From the NCBI GenBank assembly GCA_965153455.1, contig OZ234494.1, positions 25,349,354 through 25,413,353 on the forward strand: 64,000 nucleotides of DNA, written 5' to 3'. Each line of letters begins with the position of its first letter. Positions within the stretch are counted from its first letter, which is position 1. This DNA is from Sphagnum compactum (taxonomy: Eukaryota; Bryophyta; Sphagnopsida; Sphagnales). Shown here one piece after another: positions 1 to 13,795 of this stretch. The translations under genes and the position numbers were made by a program. The notes under the pieces were generated by a model. The model worked only from the letters and a program-made list of their open reading frames with translations. It had not been told where the DNA came from and searched no databases.

Positions 1-2080
1 GCGATTGTACTCTCCGTCTCTACCCAAAGTTAAACATCAATGAAAACGAAAGGTCAAAGAATCGTCCAATGAGCGGTGGGAATGGGGAACACGAAAGGCA
101 CGAAATCATTCTTCCTAAAAGACTAGTTGTTTGCCATAAACCTTCTAAGGCGGGCATAAACCTCTCGTTGATTTAAACGACCTCTTCAAGTATAGTGCAA
201 ACACCAATGTGGCAACATGAAAAGAAAGAACTGTGTTGATTTGTCCATCTGATCTTGAACAATTCGGTTAAAGGATAAGCAAAAAACCTGATTGAACTCA
301 TCTTAAATGGTTCAAGGGATCCTATGAAACAAACGAGGGCACACGAAACAATCTTCAAACAACCCCATAATAAAACTAAACTAAGCCCGAAACTAATCCC
401 AAGAAACAAAGGGGATAGAATTAGGGTGTAACACAAGAGGGGAGGACACCTACAAAGACAAAACAACCTAGCTAGCCTGGGATACGAGGTTAGCATGAAG
501 GTGAACATTCTTAACATGCCTCCAAATGCCACTTGAAGTGAAAAGGCTAGAACAATGAGGACAAGGGACATTTCAAACTGACGGAGGACGTAAAAAAAAA
601 CTATACAAAACAAAAGGCTACACCCAAAGCACTAAGATCCAAAAGCCCAAGCAAGCCCTAATTTATTTTTTAACCAAAAAAATGGAAAAAAAAAATCCTA
701 TCATTGCAGGAATGTGTCAACAATAGCAAATTCAATTGTTATAGGAACGCAACAGTGATGGTGGGCTCGACACACTACCTAGACCAGTGAGTCTTTTTCT
801 TTTTCTCCTAGTTTTGTTGTCTTGCATTCATTTTAAAATTGGGTGAATGAATGCAAGGTGGGGGCTATTATTGCTCATCCTGTTACATAGCATGGCTTAG
901 CGTCTTGTGTCATTAGTCATCTTCTTCATTGCATACGTCTCAAATTTCTTGCCAAGTTTTCTTATGCATTGATCAACTTGAAAACCATTTTAGATGCATA
1001 ACAATCCAAATAAGTTTTCTCTTCTTGCTCATTCCCAAAAATCGCTTGATGGGTTTGTGTTTTTCATTTGGCAAACAACAAAGATAGTAGTCCCTGGTCT
1101 TCTTCTTTTTGGTACCCATTTTTCTTTGTTATCTCTGACATCCATGCTCAAGATCCATGTGTTGCATTCCATTTCGCTTTGGACATCGCCACCATTTTGA
1201 ATTAACCGGTGCCAACGTTCTTAATGTTAAGCTAGAGGTAGTACAAGAATGATAGTTTAAGCAATCACATTACAATTAAACCAAACATCCCTCTAAAATA
1301 ACAATTGATGGAGGAGGAAAAGGGGTTGGTTAAGGAATCTCCTCGTCTTCCTTTAATAAAATTGAAAGCCCATAGACATTCACCATTTTGACTTTTTTTA
1401 AAGCTTGCACATTTTTGTACCATGGTGCACAAGGCAAGACCCATATTTTTTTATGCAACATTTTTTTTTTGTGTGTAGTATTTTGTGTGAATATACGCAA
1501 GATTATATGCCAATAATTAAAAAAAGATGAATTTCAATTTTGTTTGCATAATACATAGGGCATGCATGAAGGGTTACAAAAGATAATTTCAAAACTCATG
1601 TTTTATGGGATATTTATTGAATGGTGGGGGTATTACATTATCATTGCAAAATTTTGTTGAAGGTTCTTTACTTGTTTTGAACTATAATTTTTTGTTAAAG
1701 GTATATGCATTGTTAGTTACAATTTTACATTCGAAATAATAAGTTGAAATCTTGAACCATTAAGACTTGCATTTGTGCAAAACCATCATTGCATACACTC
1801 ACCATCTTACATGCATCACAAACTTATGGCTTCATAGGTTCATTTGAAATTCACACAACATTTGTTATTTCATGGATTTGTGTTTTTTGCAAATGGATAT
1901 TGTGTGTTTAAAACATGTACGATGCATGACGTCTATGTGCAAAAAACACGAACTTGTGAAAGAACAATTTTTGTAAAATTTTTACTATCAAATTGTGTGA
2001 TGGGAAATTTGTGATGTGGTGGTCATCAATTCAATACTCAAATAAAGATAATGCATATTCATTTTATAATTCCATGGTTT
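1..2080. other. AT-rich DNA, nothing recognised
   Basis: Open frames at 173-613 (minus) and 994-1200 (plus) show no family signature, and their composition is that of the background. Confidence 0.5.
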
Positions 2081-2355
2081 ATGTAATACCTTCATGACAT
2101 TGGACAATAAAAAACATCCCCTCTCAACCCAAGGCATAATAGATAAAGTATCTAGGTGAGGGTATTGCATACACTCTAGATTTCTTTAGGTTAATTATGC
2201 AATATCCTTGGGACAATTTAAGCACAATGTTTCAACCCAAGGCATATGGGAAATACCCACAATAAAGTATTGCATACACTTTGGGTTTTTAAAAAGTTTG
2301 TGTAATACCTTGAGGACAATGTAAACATAATGTTCCAATCCAAAGAATATATACC
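2081..2355. repeat. Three degenerate tandem copies of a ~100-116-bp unit
   Basis: Copies start at ~2081, ~2197 and ~2300. They share TGYAATAYCYT..GGACAAT, CAACCCAAGGCATA and TATTGCATACACT words. No coding function is evident. Confidence 0.6.
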
Positions 2356-5300
2356 ATTGAAAAGATTCGTACATAAATATTGAAAGTTGGCTTGCATTTT
2401 TTATTTGGAGTTGTGAAATAAGACTTATGGCAAAAAAAAAAGTCCAAAGTCAATGTGATAGTTTGATTTTTGATCGTTAAAAACCAAGAAATAAGGGTCA
2501 AATGATTTCCAAATTGAACATGTCATTTTTGAAATTGGGAAGATCTCTTCAAAGGCTACAATGTCTTAAAACTCCTCAATCAAAATTAACATGTGGGAAT
2601 TATATGAACCCACAAAGTTGTAAGACTCATAATTTGACAATTTTTAGGATTCCCACTTGGGGAGTATTGTGATTTTTTTCCATTTGGATATAACTTATAC
2701 TATAGATCACAAAGTATATTATGAAAAAAAAAATGGTTTTTCAGTAAACACTAATATTCTAACATTGTTTTATTTTGGAATTTGTTCTTTTAACATGTTA
2801 TTTTCAAACATATAGAGTCTACTTACTAACAACTATAAAAATTAGAGATAACTCAACCAAAAATGCATTGTGCAGATTATGACTTCTAAAAATAATCTAA
2901 AACAAAATTAGACCTCACATTCGATGGAAACAAAAAATATGAAACAAAATCATATTTTAATATCCCTATTCTTCCTCATCAAAAATTATTCTCTAATTCT
3001 AACATGAGCTTCTCCATATCTCAAAACTATTTCCTCTTCTTTAATTCATAATTCCTCATCATCTTTTAATGTAATAAATTAATTCCTAGTCATCAACAAT
3101 GCTTCTTTAAAAATCCTCTTCAAATTCTTGCCATAAACTTCAATTTGAATCAATCTTCATAAGGCCCAACCTACATAATCTTGCTATACCTCTGTCCACC
3201 TCCTTAGATGTCAATACTACCTTTGTTTAGTTTGTACAATAGGGACATCATAGTTATGCCCTTAACATTTTTCCTCCCAATGGTTTGAATTATGTGAATC
3301 AAATCAATTTGTGTTGCCCATAACAAAGTCCTAACACCACTTGGTTTCAAGTTGTGTTAACCAACATGTTGTTTGGTTTGTGCAAGGTTAACTTTTCCAT
3401 GAACTTGCATTAACACCCTCATCATAATCACATCTAGTAATTCTTGCAATATGCCTAGGTCTTATCCTTAAATGTGTGACTAAAGAACACTAAATTATAT
3501 TTAGTTGCAATTTCAAGAATTGACAAAGTACTTACCTCAATATCATTTGACAAGCCCAATGGTGCATCAAAAGGACACAAATTGTGCAATGTGTATAACT
3601 ATGTTGATGTTAAATACCTCTTAATGAGCTCTATCTGTGTGACACCTTGTGCAAAGCCTCATGGTTATGTTGTAAGGTTTGACTACCATAGGCCTAGTTA
3701 GATGTTAAATGAAATTGAACACACCTTGCTCTTAGTGCACAAAACTATGGTATTGGTATAATTATTGGCTCTCTTTTAGGAGGTTATTAGTTCAAATTTG
3801 TTGTGAGACTACAAAACATGTGGGACATGAAAACATCAAATGTTTTTTAGACAACTACACAATTCTATGCAACATGAAAAAGACAAACTCATGTAGAATT
3901 GTGTACAAAAGATAGTGGACACAAAAAAGACAAGGTTGGATAAAGCTCATTTGAGGATGTTTAACATCTTGTAGTATTTAGTATCATTTCTATTATGTTG
4001 GGTAAGGAACTAACAAGCCCATTAAGGTTGACACTAAAGTATAAGCTGGTAGAATCAAAGTCTTAGAAACAAATTAATGTTCAACAAAAACATTTGGTCA
4101 CTACTACATGTGTATAATCATCATAGGTAGATTATGTCATATGGTTAAGAAATTGACATAATTTGCCACATTAGACCTTAGTCTTGGATAAACATGAAAG
4201 TCACACAAGGATGGCCATGGTATTCTATTAAGAATTCTTAGTTGAACAATGCGTTAGGTTTTGATGTGTACAATAACTTTTAATCTAGAACTCAACCCAT
4301 GTTGAATGATCCTAAACCTAGCCTATGTTCTAATATTAGGATTATTAAGACGTGAAATAGATTAATTCTATGGATAAAGCTAGATGGGCAAGTGTGTTGA
4401 TAGTGATATAGCGGGTCAAAGCCAAATGTGGGGATTTTAGTGAACCGATTATTGATTGAACAACTTTAATTGGTCACCTTTAAGATTTATTTGAATTTCA
4501 TTTTATTAATACATAAACCTATGTATGAATAAAAATAGCCTAAATTTATAAAATTTTACATATGAAGTACATATAATACATTAAAATTATTTAAACACTC
4601 ATGAAATCTTTTTAAATCTCTCAATATGAATCATATTATGAAATATAATCTGGATGCCAATTGTTTTCATGCCATATGTCGATGAAGAAGGAAAATGGGT
4701 TGAAATGAACTCTTGAATAATTGATACAAGTAGTGTAAGTGTTAAATGTCTTGCAAGACCCCAATTTAATCCATTTTCCAAGTGTTACAATATCAACAAC
4801 AAAATGTTTTGAAAAACAACCCAAGAAATCTTTGTGATGTGATTACATGGATATATAATTTATTTTGGATTGTCCTAAGTAATAATTGCACACTTTAAAG
4901 ATGGACCAAAAGATGTCAATATCATAACATTAAAATGTGTATTCTATCATTAATAACATGGACAACCTATATATTTACATACTAATAGGGTGTAGGAGAC
5001 AAGTACAATGTTTTTACTTTGTTTATGCATGATACACCAAACACACATTTTTAGAATGAAGTAATTTTAGTCACCATTCAAATTAATCTAGGTGGTCAAC
5101 CTTACTTTTTATGAACTAAGAAAAACCTTAGGTTGGGACCTCTTCCCAACTAATTGTGTCACAACTAATCCCATCATTATCTATCAAGAAAAAATGTAAT
5201 TACAATCATTATCATGCATTAGTTTATCAATAAATAAAGTTGTCATGTGAAGTATGCACAACTCATAAACATATTAGTCCAAACCAATGTTGGACATGTA

Positions 5301-7329
5301 TATACTTTCAAGCATATCCGGGGCATGTCATTAGAAAATTTAATTGTGAAGCCCAAGGCCTAAAAAGTTTTTGAACAAACTTATGTCCTTTGGGCATAGA
5401 CATAAATTCATTTTATTTTTATACAGGGTTATAATGGATATGAAGAAGGCTGATGCCCACCAAACATGAACTTGGGCATGTGCATAATAAAGCATGGTCA
5501 TAATTCATATCATTTTCAAGCCAAAAAACACATCTTATGTGAGTGCAAAAGTGTCACACACAATTTGTAGAAAATTTTAAAACTTTTAACAAAAAATTGT
5601 ACATATTTTAATCCTACTTCAATAACTAACTTCTAACTATCAAAGTTGTAGGCTAGGTAAATGTAAAATTGTAGCCTCTAGGTGATGAAACTAATCCACC
5701 AAGTTGGAATCATTGATGGCATATGTTCATGGCATAGTCCACAAGTAATTGCCTTGAATTACTATGATTGCAAATTGTGCATAAATCCATAGTTCATGGG
5801 CATATCCATTAGTTGCTTTGAGCTATGACTTGGTGGTAGGTATAGAAGGCTTTTTCAAACTTTCCAAGCATACAACAAGAAAGCAAAAAAAATCACATTC
5901 AAGATTTCTCAAATAGTTCATGTTGATGTTTCATTCAATATAAAATGACATCAACTTTTTGGAGTACTTTGCAACCCAAACAACTCCTCATCAAACATTA
6001 AACTTGCATAGATGTATTGACACATAGGTAGATTCTTATATTAGGCTCTTAAACACATCAAACATCAAACCTACATTCAATTTCATCGAATACAAACCCA
6101 CATTCAATAAAACTCAAGTAGTTGCTTTCAACTTCACACAAACCCACATCCATCTTCAATCACATTTTTAATATTCCTTTAGTCTTGACTACTATTTGAG
6201 CCCATTAAATAAACCTCCCTAATTTGATAAAAATCTTTTCCACGGATGTTGTTCCTACTATCCTAAATGATATCTTTTAATTTCTAATATCTAATAAATT
6301 TTCCAAAAAAATTATTTAACTAGGTTTAAACATTTATGATGAACCAATCATCGCAAGAAATTTGTTTTATCCACTGATCCTAAAAATTATGTTGAAGTTC
6401 CCAGAACACCTTATGTGCATCCCATTGTGATGGCATGGACACATTTGACATTGCTTCAATTAAGGAAATGGCCTTTAGCTTTTCAACCATGGTTGTTGTG
6501 GTATGCCTAAATTATTGGTACAACTAATTAAAATTTATAACTTTTTATGCACGTTGCTAGCCAACAAAAAAATAGATAGCAAAATTTTATCACACATTAA
6601 TGTCCTTTTTGTTCAAAATCTTAATTCCAAAACATTGAACTCTTCTATTTGACAAATATCATTCATTAGAAGAACCTCAGTTTTATAATATCCTCCACTA
6701 ATTCGTATTATTTTGGTCCGTCGACCTTATCATTTAATGCAAGTCAGACTATATTTGCAAAATGGAAACCTCAATAGAAACATTCACCTCAACATTGACA
6801 ACTTGGCACCACAATAATGTTGACTATTTGTGAGGTCAACGACTTGTCAATTTTGATTTTGAAGTCAACATGAACAAGCCATAGACCTCACAAACAACAT
6901 TGACACTTGGCACCACACATTAACCTAACATTACACATTAACCATACATTACATTCTAACCTATTAAATGAAGTTCCAAAAAATTCAAGATGTTTCACAT
7001 GCTCTATTTTTGCCCATCATTGATATACTCTACCCTTGAAGGTTAAGGTACTTGAAACCAACAAATAAGAAAAATACAACACACAATTGAAGCATTATAT
7101 ATGTCCATTAAGGTTTCTGACGATACTTGCAACCAACAATCACAAAAACACATAACCCCAAAAAATGCAATTAAGTACCTCCCTTGTTGCTCTTCACAAC
7201 ATTAATTATAGTTGCAATTATTGTGGAATCTACACCCTTCAACATCATACCCTATCAATCTTCTCCAAATAAATTGAAATATGTAATGAGGTCTTCATTT
7301 TTAAAAACCATATCATCTTAAGTATTCCT
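2356..7329. other. AT-rich intergenic DNA, nothing recognised
   Basis: Only short open frames. Likely eroded transposon sequence, but no domain or repeat boundary is readable. Confidence 0.5.
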
Positions 7330-10300
7330 CAATGGATTTAGCCCATTTATGAACCCAAATCTAGCATCATTTGGCCAATTCTTCATAATTAAAAGAAAAT
7401 TATTTAGATTTTCAATCCCAAGTTAACAACCTTTCAAACTTGTGATGATGTTTGCCATATTGAAAATCCTTTCAGTTTTGATTTGTGAACCAATGATGCC
7501 CATGACTTGATGAATAAGATATGATAGATTAGAAAATTGTTGCTTATGGTATGACCACCAACCCAAATAATTAAATGGATTTGTAAGCATTGCAATCTTC
7601 TTGAAAATAAATAATTCAACTTTGATCAACCCCAATGCAACTTCTTTAGTACAAGCGAATGACCCAAATACACCTAATTCAAGTTCAACATAGACCATTC
7701 ACGATTGTGGTACCAAAAAGGAGTGTTTAACTGAAAAAGGACTGCAAAGGACAACTTTGAATTTTTTAAATTTTACATTATTATAATTGTAGTGGATAGT
7801 TGTATGCCACTAGATAAAATGATGTCTTCTTAAATTAATAAATATATTTAAAAATAATTTGGATACTATACAAATGTCATTTTGAATCTTGTAAACTAAA
7901 GTAATCAAGTGTCTAAAATACATTTTTTAAAAAAGTAATCAAAAGCAATGCATAAGTCATACAATTGATTTCAAAATTTTTATACAACAAAAACATGGCC
8001 TTTTCTATGAAATTACATGTTCATTGGATGAATTTGATGGAAATCAAATCATATAAAAATTTCAAAGTCTTGAAATTTTGAAGGAAAGGGCTGCAAGGCA
8101 AAGGAATCATTTAAAAAACCATTTGATAAAAAGATTATGTTCAATGGGTTCAAAATGTCTAACTTTAGATGCAAATCACATGTGCAAGAAATAATCTTGC
8201 CAAAAAACATGTTTGGTTGTCCAGTGAAAGTCATTTTGGGATTTTTTACATTTCTGGCATTAAACTAAAATATTCATACATAATTATGTAGGAATGTGAA
8301 AAATCACCATTAACACATGAATTATCTTATATTGAACTATTAAATTTTATCATTTAAGTTTGTTTCATGTAAATGTAATTTGTAAAAATTAGTTCTAAAA
8401 AGTCTTTAAGTCCTTTGTTCCTTTTTTAGTACCCCAATCGTGAATGGGCCCCATAACCAAAAGGTTCAATACTAACAAAATTTGGTGTTAAGGTTTTGTA
8501 AACAATCAATAACATTGGAAAAAAAAATTTCATGGTTGTATTTTACTATAGCTTGCATGGCCAATTCAAGGCCCACATAATATCTAATGAAATGGAAGTT
8601 TTTAAAATGTGGGTCAAGCATAAGAACTAGCATATTGTGAATGGCACACCTTTAAAATGATGACGCAAAGGTCAGAAATGGCTTCAACTTAGATTGTATG
8701 TGATGCCCAAGATGCATTTATTCAAAGTCAAAATCTCTTGCCTATAAACAACAATAATAAATTAGACTTATTTAATCAAATTCCCATTGATTTGAAAAGT
8801 AAAAAAATTAAGCTAAAGATTTAAAACCATTAAACTTAAACAAAAACCTACATACTTGCATTAGCCCATTTGTAGCAGAATTGGTGCTACCCATTAAAAT
8901 ATACATGGTTATGGTAGTAGAAATTGCATCAGACATTAACCAATACCCCTAGGATTAGTTCAAGGCACATTGGGTGAACATTGAATCCAAATTTCTAACA
9001 ATTTTTGCACCACAACCCATGTATGAGGAGTAGGAACTTTATTTTGCAAGGTAATTGTTTTCCTTGAATAACAAAAGTTTATGGCATTTTTAGATTCCAA
9101 GGTTTCTTTGAATATAATCACCTGGGATTCAAACTTATTTTTGGATGAAAACACGGTCAAAGGAGCTAGGGGTGCCAAAGTAAAAGTCGTTTTTCAAGGA
9201 CTACACATGACATGTTTCATTTTTGTGTTGGTTTATAACTTAAATTTTTGTATTTTAGATACCCAGTTTAATATTGCATGGTAGATATAAATATGTTTCG
9301 ATTGAAAATTGATTTTATATCATATATATTATGTATTCATGCCCTCTATCACATAAATATGAACAACTTTTGTTAAGGCCACATTTTCAAAATCCGTAAT
9401 TTTTAGGGTCAAAAGCACGTTTGAACCAAATGTGTTCAAATCAATTATAATTTCTTTTTTCATTCATTCAAGTCCTTTTGCCCTTCTAATCATCAATGTT
9501 AAAATCCTCTCCAATTTTCAAAAGGAATGGTGCACATTTGGTAGAAAAAAGACGTTTTGGAAAAATAAAAATATCCACTCTTAAGGTTTGAATGCTTTGA
9601 ACATTGCAAAAACATTTTTGATTTGTGTCAAGCTTTGAGCATATAAACTTTACAATTAATGAAAAATATTCCAAATTTTTTAATGACAATCCAAACTATT
9701 ATGTTTACCTTGTGATCTTTAATCAAACACATAAATATGTAGTTTTTAAGGAGTGTCCATTCGCTTGGGTGGTTCCTTTGATTGTGTTTTTACCCTCTTG
9801 ACAAGAGTTTTTAATTTTTGAAAGTGAAAACTTACATCTTTGCAAGCTTTAGCCCATTCTTGTTTGCCCATTTTGTTTCTTTTAATCCAAATGATAGTCT
9901 TTTAAAAAAAAGATTGGCCTTCTATAATTGAAAGCTTTTTCATTTCATTAAAAACTTTCAAAATCATTAGTCGCATATTGATAACACTTAGACATGGCAT
10001 GGCCATAACAAATGCCAACCTATAGTTAAGGTAACAAGAGTGGAACATAAGACACAATGTTTGTTATAGTTGTTGTGAAAGGGTGTTGGAGTTGGAACCC
10101 TCATCTTTCACATAGGCTATAATTTTATCCAACAAATCATACCAAGCAAGCAAGTCCTTTGATTGCAAAACCATGGTAGCCCTTATTATTTCATGAACTT
10201 AAAAAATCCCCACATTGGTATGACACGACTCCCATTTTTTGTTGATGTAATTGACAACTAGTGTAAAGGTATCAAATCTTCCATGACGCATCCATAAAGT

Positions 10301-10620
10301 CAAATGTTGCAAACTATGGTGGTTTTAGCAAGGGAAGGAAGGATATGGTGTTCCATCGCCTTCTTAACCATGTTAAGGATTACTTCATTAATGAGCTGCC
10401 ATTTGTTAGGAAAAACAACCTGGCCACATTGATGAAACACAAGCCACTTCAACCAAATGTTATCCATGGATTTCAATGGTTGCACTTTTGTAATGTATAA
10501 CACCAAGTTTTCAAGGAACTACTCTTAAACAAGTTCAAGTTTTTTATAAATGATTGTGTTGCCAAAAAAAATAGCAATTGAGGTTGTAAATGGCTTTTTC
10601 CTCCTCTTTGCACCTTGTTG
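7330..10620 (-). pseudogene. Decayed hAT-superfamily transposase
   Basis: Minus-strand fragments match hAT transposase in order: N-terminal catalytic region at ~10620-10200 (LVLYITKVQPLKSMDNIWLK, MEHHILPSLAKTTIVCNI, then in shifted frames LWM...GRFDTFTLVVNYINKKWES); ~10200-9800 (AYVKDEG, FHFQKLKTLVK); 9178-8960 (NKFESQVIIFKETLESKNAI); and the C-terminal dimerisation domain at 7698-7330 (ELGVFGSFACTKEVALGLIK, WWSYHKQQFSNLSYL, IIGSQIKTERIFNMANIITS). Many stops and frameshifts make it inactive. About 600 bp between 9180 and 9790 do not fit the protein and are probably a nested insertion. No BED zinc finger was recognised upstream. Confidence 0.8.
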
Positions 10621-11197
10621 AACATCAATTGTGATGGCAATAACAAAATGTCATGTATTATATTTACTCAAAATCAAAAAATGTTATGAAGCAACATGAT
10701 GATTCATGGTAGTTGTGCCATGGTATTTGTTATACATTACCAACCCCTTTCAATGTTAGGTAGAATTTTGATTTACATTTTTTTGCACATTGCAACAAAC
10801 AATGCATTTCATTTGTTGAAATAAAAAGGGATCAACAATACCTAAATCATCATTGAGTTTATAGAATGCTCATGTATTTGTAGTTTGTTCCATGTGAGTT
10901 AGAACTTTTGGTTGAGCTCTAATTGCATGAATTGCTGCTATTGTCACACATCTATTTCAACTTGTAAGATTTCATCCTTATTTTCATTGATGTTTTGGTT
11001 AACAACCAACTCATGGTGATTTTCTTTAGATCTTGCAAGTCCATCATCACCACTCTTAACTAAACCACAATCACCCCCAACCCCACCTACACCAATGTTA
11101 ACCCCATAATCAATTACAAACAATGGAGATCCATCATTTCTCCTTCCATTGATAAAAAATCTTGCATATCTACATGATTGAAAAACAAAAAGTTGTA

Positions 11198-11330
11198 ACA
11201 AACAATAGATTCACCTTAAACCTAAAAAGTTACAAAATTGCACAATTTCACCTTCAACCTAAAAAACTATAGCAACTTCACCTTAAACCTACAAAGCTGC
11301 AACAAACAAAGACCTCACCTTAAACCCAAA
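11198..11330. repeat. Minisatellite, ~37-bp unit (TTCACCTTAAACCTAAAAAG)
   Basis: About four imperfect copies of a unit built on TTCACCTTAAACCTA followed by CAAAGYTRCAACAAA. It sits just upstream of the minus-strand ORF at 10944-11201. Confidence 0.65.
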
Positions 11331-13549
11331 TTAAATCACATCGACATGATGACCATGGCCTTTGAATCTAAACCCAATATGGGCATGTGCATTTCAATGA
11401 TGAAGATGTGAAAGACGAACTACAACAAACTTGATTACCCTAAAAGCATAATCACACATCACTTGAAAATTTGAGGACCGAAACCAAGACAAAGTTGACA
11501 ATGAAAACCAAAAAACTCAAAAATACAATGATGTGCTACAAGATACCTAAAAATAACAATTGTGAAAAAAAATGAGGTAAACTCGAAACCCAAAAATGTG
11601 AATTAAAATATTGTTGTTTGTTTGATAGGAGATTTATTCAATGCCTCTTGAGAAACCCAAAATCACACACATAAGGTGCACAAATGCATTTGATGATTTG
11701 AAACCAAGATTGCAAAAGGCTCTTCCCACAAAGACATAATGTACATAAAACGAAGGATTCAAGGCTTAGTTGAGGTAAACCTTGGTTTTTGGTTGTAGGT
11801 GACATTAAGAAATTGACATTCCTTTTCATTGCATCATCTTCACTTTTGTTTTTTCAAGTTGACGGATTCAACATACTCAAAAGCTCTAAAATCTACAAGC
11901 ATCTTTTTGAGATGTAGTTTCCTACACCTTAAAATAATCCTAACCCTAAACCTCATGTCATACACAACTTTGTGGTGTGAAATGTTCATCCCACCAATGC
12001 ATAAATCACAAATTTTGTAAGCTATAAACCTATTGGGTGTAAGCAAAATAAAATATGCCAATTGGTCACCCCTATTAGTAAGTAAAAGTAGATTTGGAAT
12101 CTTGTGCATTTTAAGCATTTTAGTCATGCCATAAATTTTGGGAGGTACTTATCATATTAAATAAACCATATATGGTCATTCTTAATGTATGTTATTATTT
12201 TTACTAATTTATTTATTTACTGCAAGTTTATTACTTTCACTGATATTGCACATTTTCCAAATCAAACAATTCAAATGATGTGTTACTAATGTTTGAGCCA
12301 TTATGCACCTTGATACACATTTTTTGGAATTTGAATTTTGGGATTATAAGAATGTGAAGTGCCTCAAAAGTAAATTTTCCATAAACTCAAATTTGACATC
12401 CAAAACATATATTTTGATATGATATTAAAATGCATTGCATGTGCTTAATTCATTAAATCATGCCCCAAACCCTTTCAAAATGCTAAATATGAGTGAAATT
12501 TCCAAAGTAATTTTTTTGACCTACTTTCAATCTACTTTCTCACAACGTGACCAACTAGCAAATTTTGCAAAGTAAATTGAAAGTAAGTTCTTAAAAAGGT
12601 CAATACAACTTTTGAAACTTTCAAAAACTTCAACATATCACATTAGATGCTCTCATGTAACTTAAAAGGACAATATCATAAGGCATTACTTACTTTCTAA
12701 TCTACTTGTCACAAATTCTTGTTTTTTTACATTTGAGAACTACTTTTTTGGCCTACTTTAGCATGTTTTGACCCTATTTGAGTGAGGGCATTGCTTGTGT
12801 ATGGGAAACCCATTTGGGATGGGTATATGGGGCTGATTTCCAATGAATTCTTGATGGTCAATGACTTGCTACTAGGGTGCATGGCTTGGTTGATATTTGC
12901 CTCTAACCTTGATATTCATCCAACACTGATCCAAACCTTCAATAGACCTACCTTTGAACCACCATGCATTAGACTTATGAAATATTTCATCGTACTTATA
13001 CATGCATCATGTCTTAAATGCATGACATCCATGTGCAAAAAACATGAACACATGAAATAACAAAATTTGTGTGAGTTTCAAACAAACCAATGAAATTGGT
13101 AAGTTTGTGATGATGATAAGTTGAAAAAAAGGTGTGTGGTTGCACAAATCATTTTAGGCATTGCACCCTAGACTAATAATAATTTTGAGATATTATTTGT
13201 GCTTAAATTTTTCATGTCAGCCATTTGTTATCCGAAAAATAAAATAAAATGATTGAAATCCATTTGAGATACTTTTTAAATAACACAAACAAGGGATCTA
13301 CATAGGTAATTTGGCAGACTTGAAATTATGACAATCATTTTTCAATTGTGAAAAGATAGGGGATCCAATTTAAAATAACACCTAATTTTGACATCAAACT
13401 AGTTTGGTCCCAGTCCCTGTTTCTGACATAGATTGAAGAAACATGTTTCTTCTCAGGTACTTTCCCAAGTAAGTAACCGAAATAAATAAATAATGTAGGT
13501 GACTCCTAGGTGACCTAATCAAATAGCTTAGTATGCCTAGGTAAATATC
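11331..13549. other. AT-rich intergenic DNA, nothing recognised
   Basis: Includes overlapping open frames near 11830-12130 on both strands without recognisable content. Confidence 0.45.
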
Positions 13550-13795
13550 TAGGTACCTTAAAAATATAGGTAGGTAGCTTTGGTCAGTAGGAACTAGGGT
13601 GGTTGGGTAGGTAGATATGTAACCTATGTAGCTGAGGTAGGCAAGTAAATTGATAAGTGGGTCAAGAGGTTAGGTAGGAAGGTAGATAGCTTAGCTAGGT
13701 AAGTAGGTAAACTCCTTAGGTAAACAAGTAAGTAGGTAAGTAGACTGCCTAGGCATGAGGGTAGGTAGGCAGACCTTTTAAGTAGATAGACCCAA
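13550..13795. repeat. Degenerate (GTAG)n tetranucleotide tract
   Basis: Long imperfect run of GTAGGTA/GTAAGTA words, starting weakly near 13480 and dense to ~13790. Confidence 0.85.

Noticed and set aside
10944-11201. Minus-strand ORF as the N-terminal (BED finger) part of the hAT transposase
   Set aside because: No zinc-binding pattern, and its Gly/Asp-rich text does not resemble hAT N-termini.
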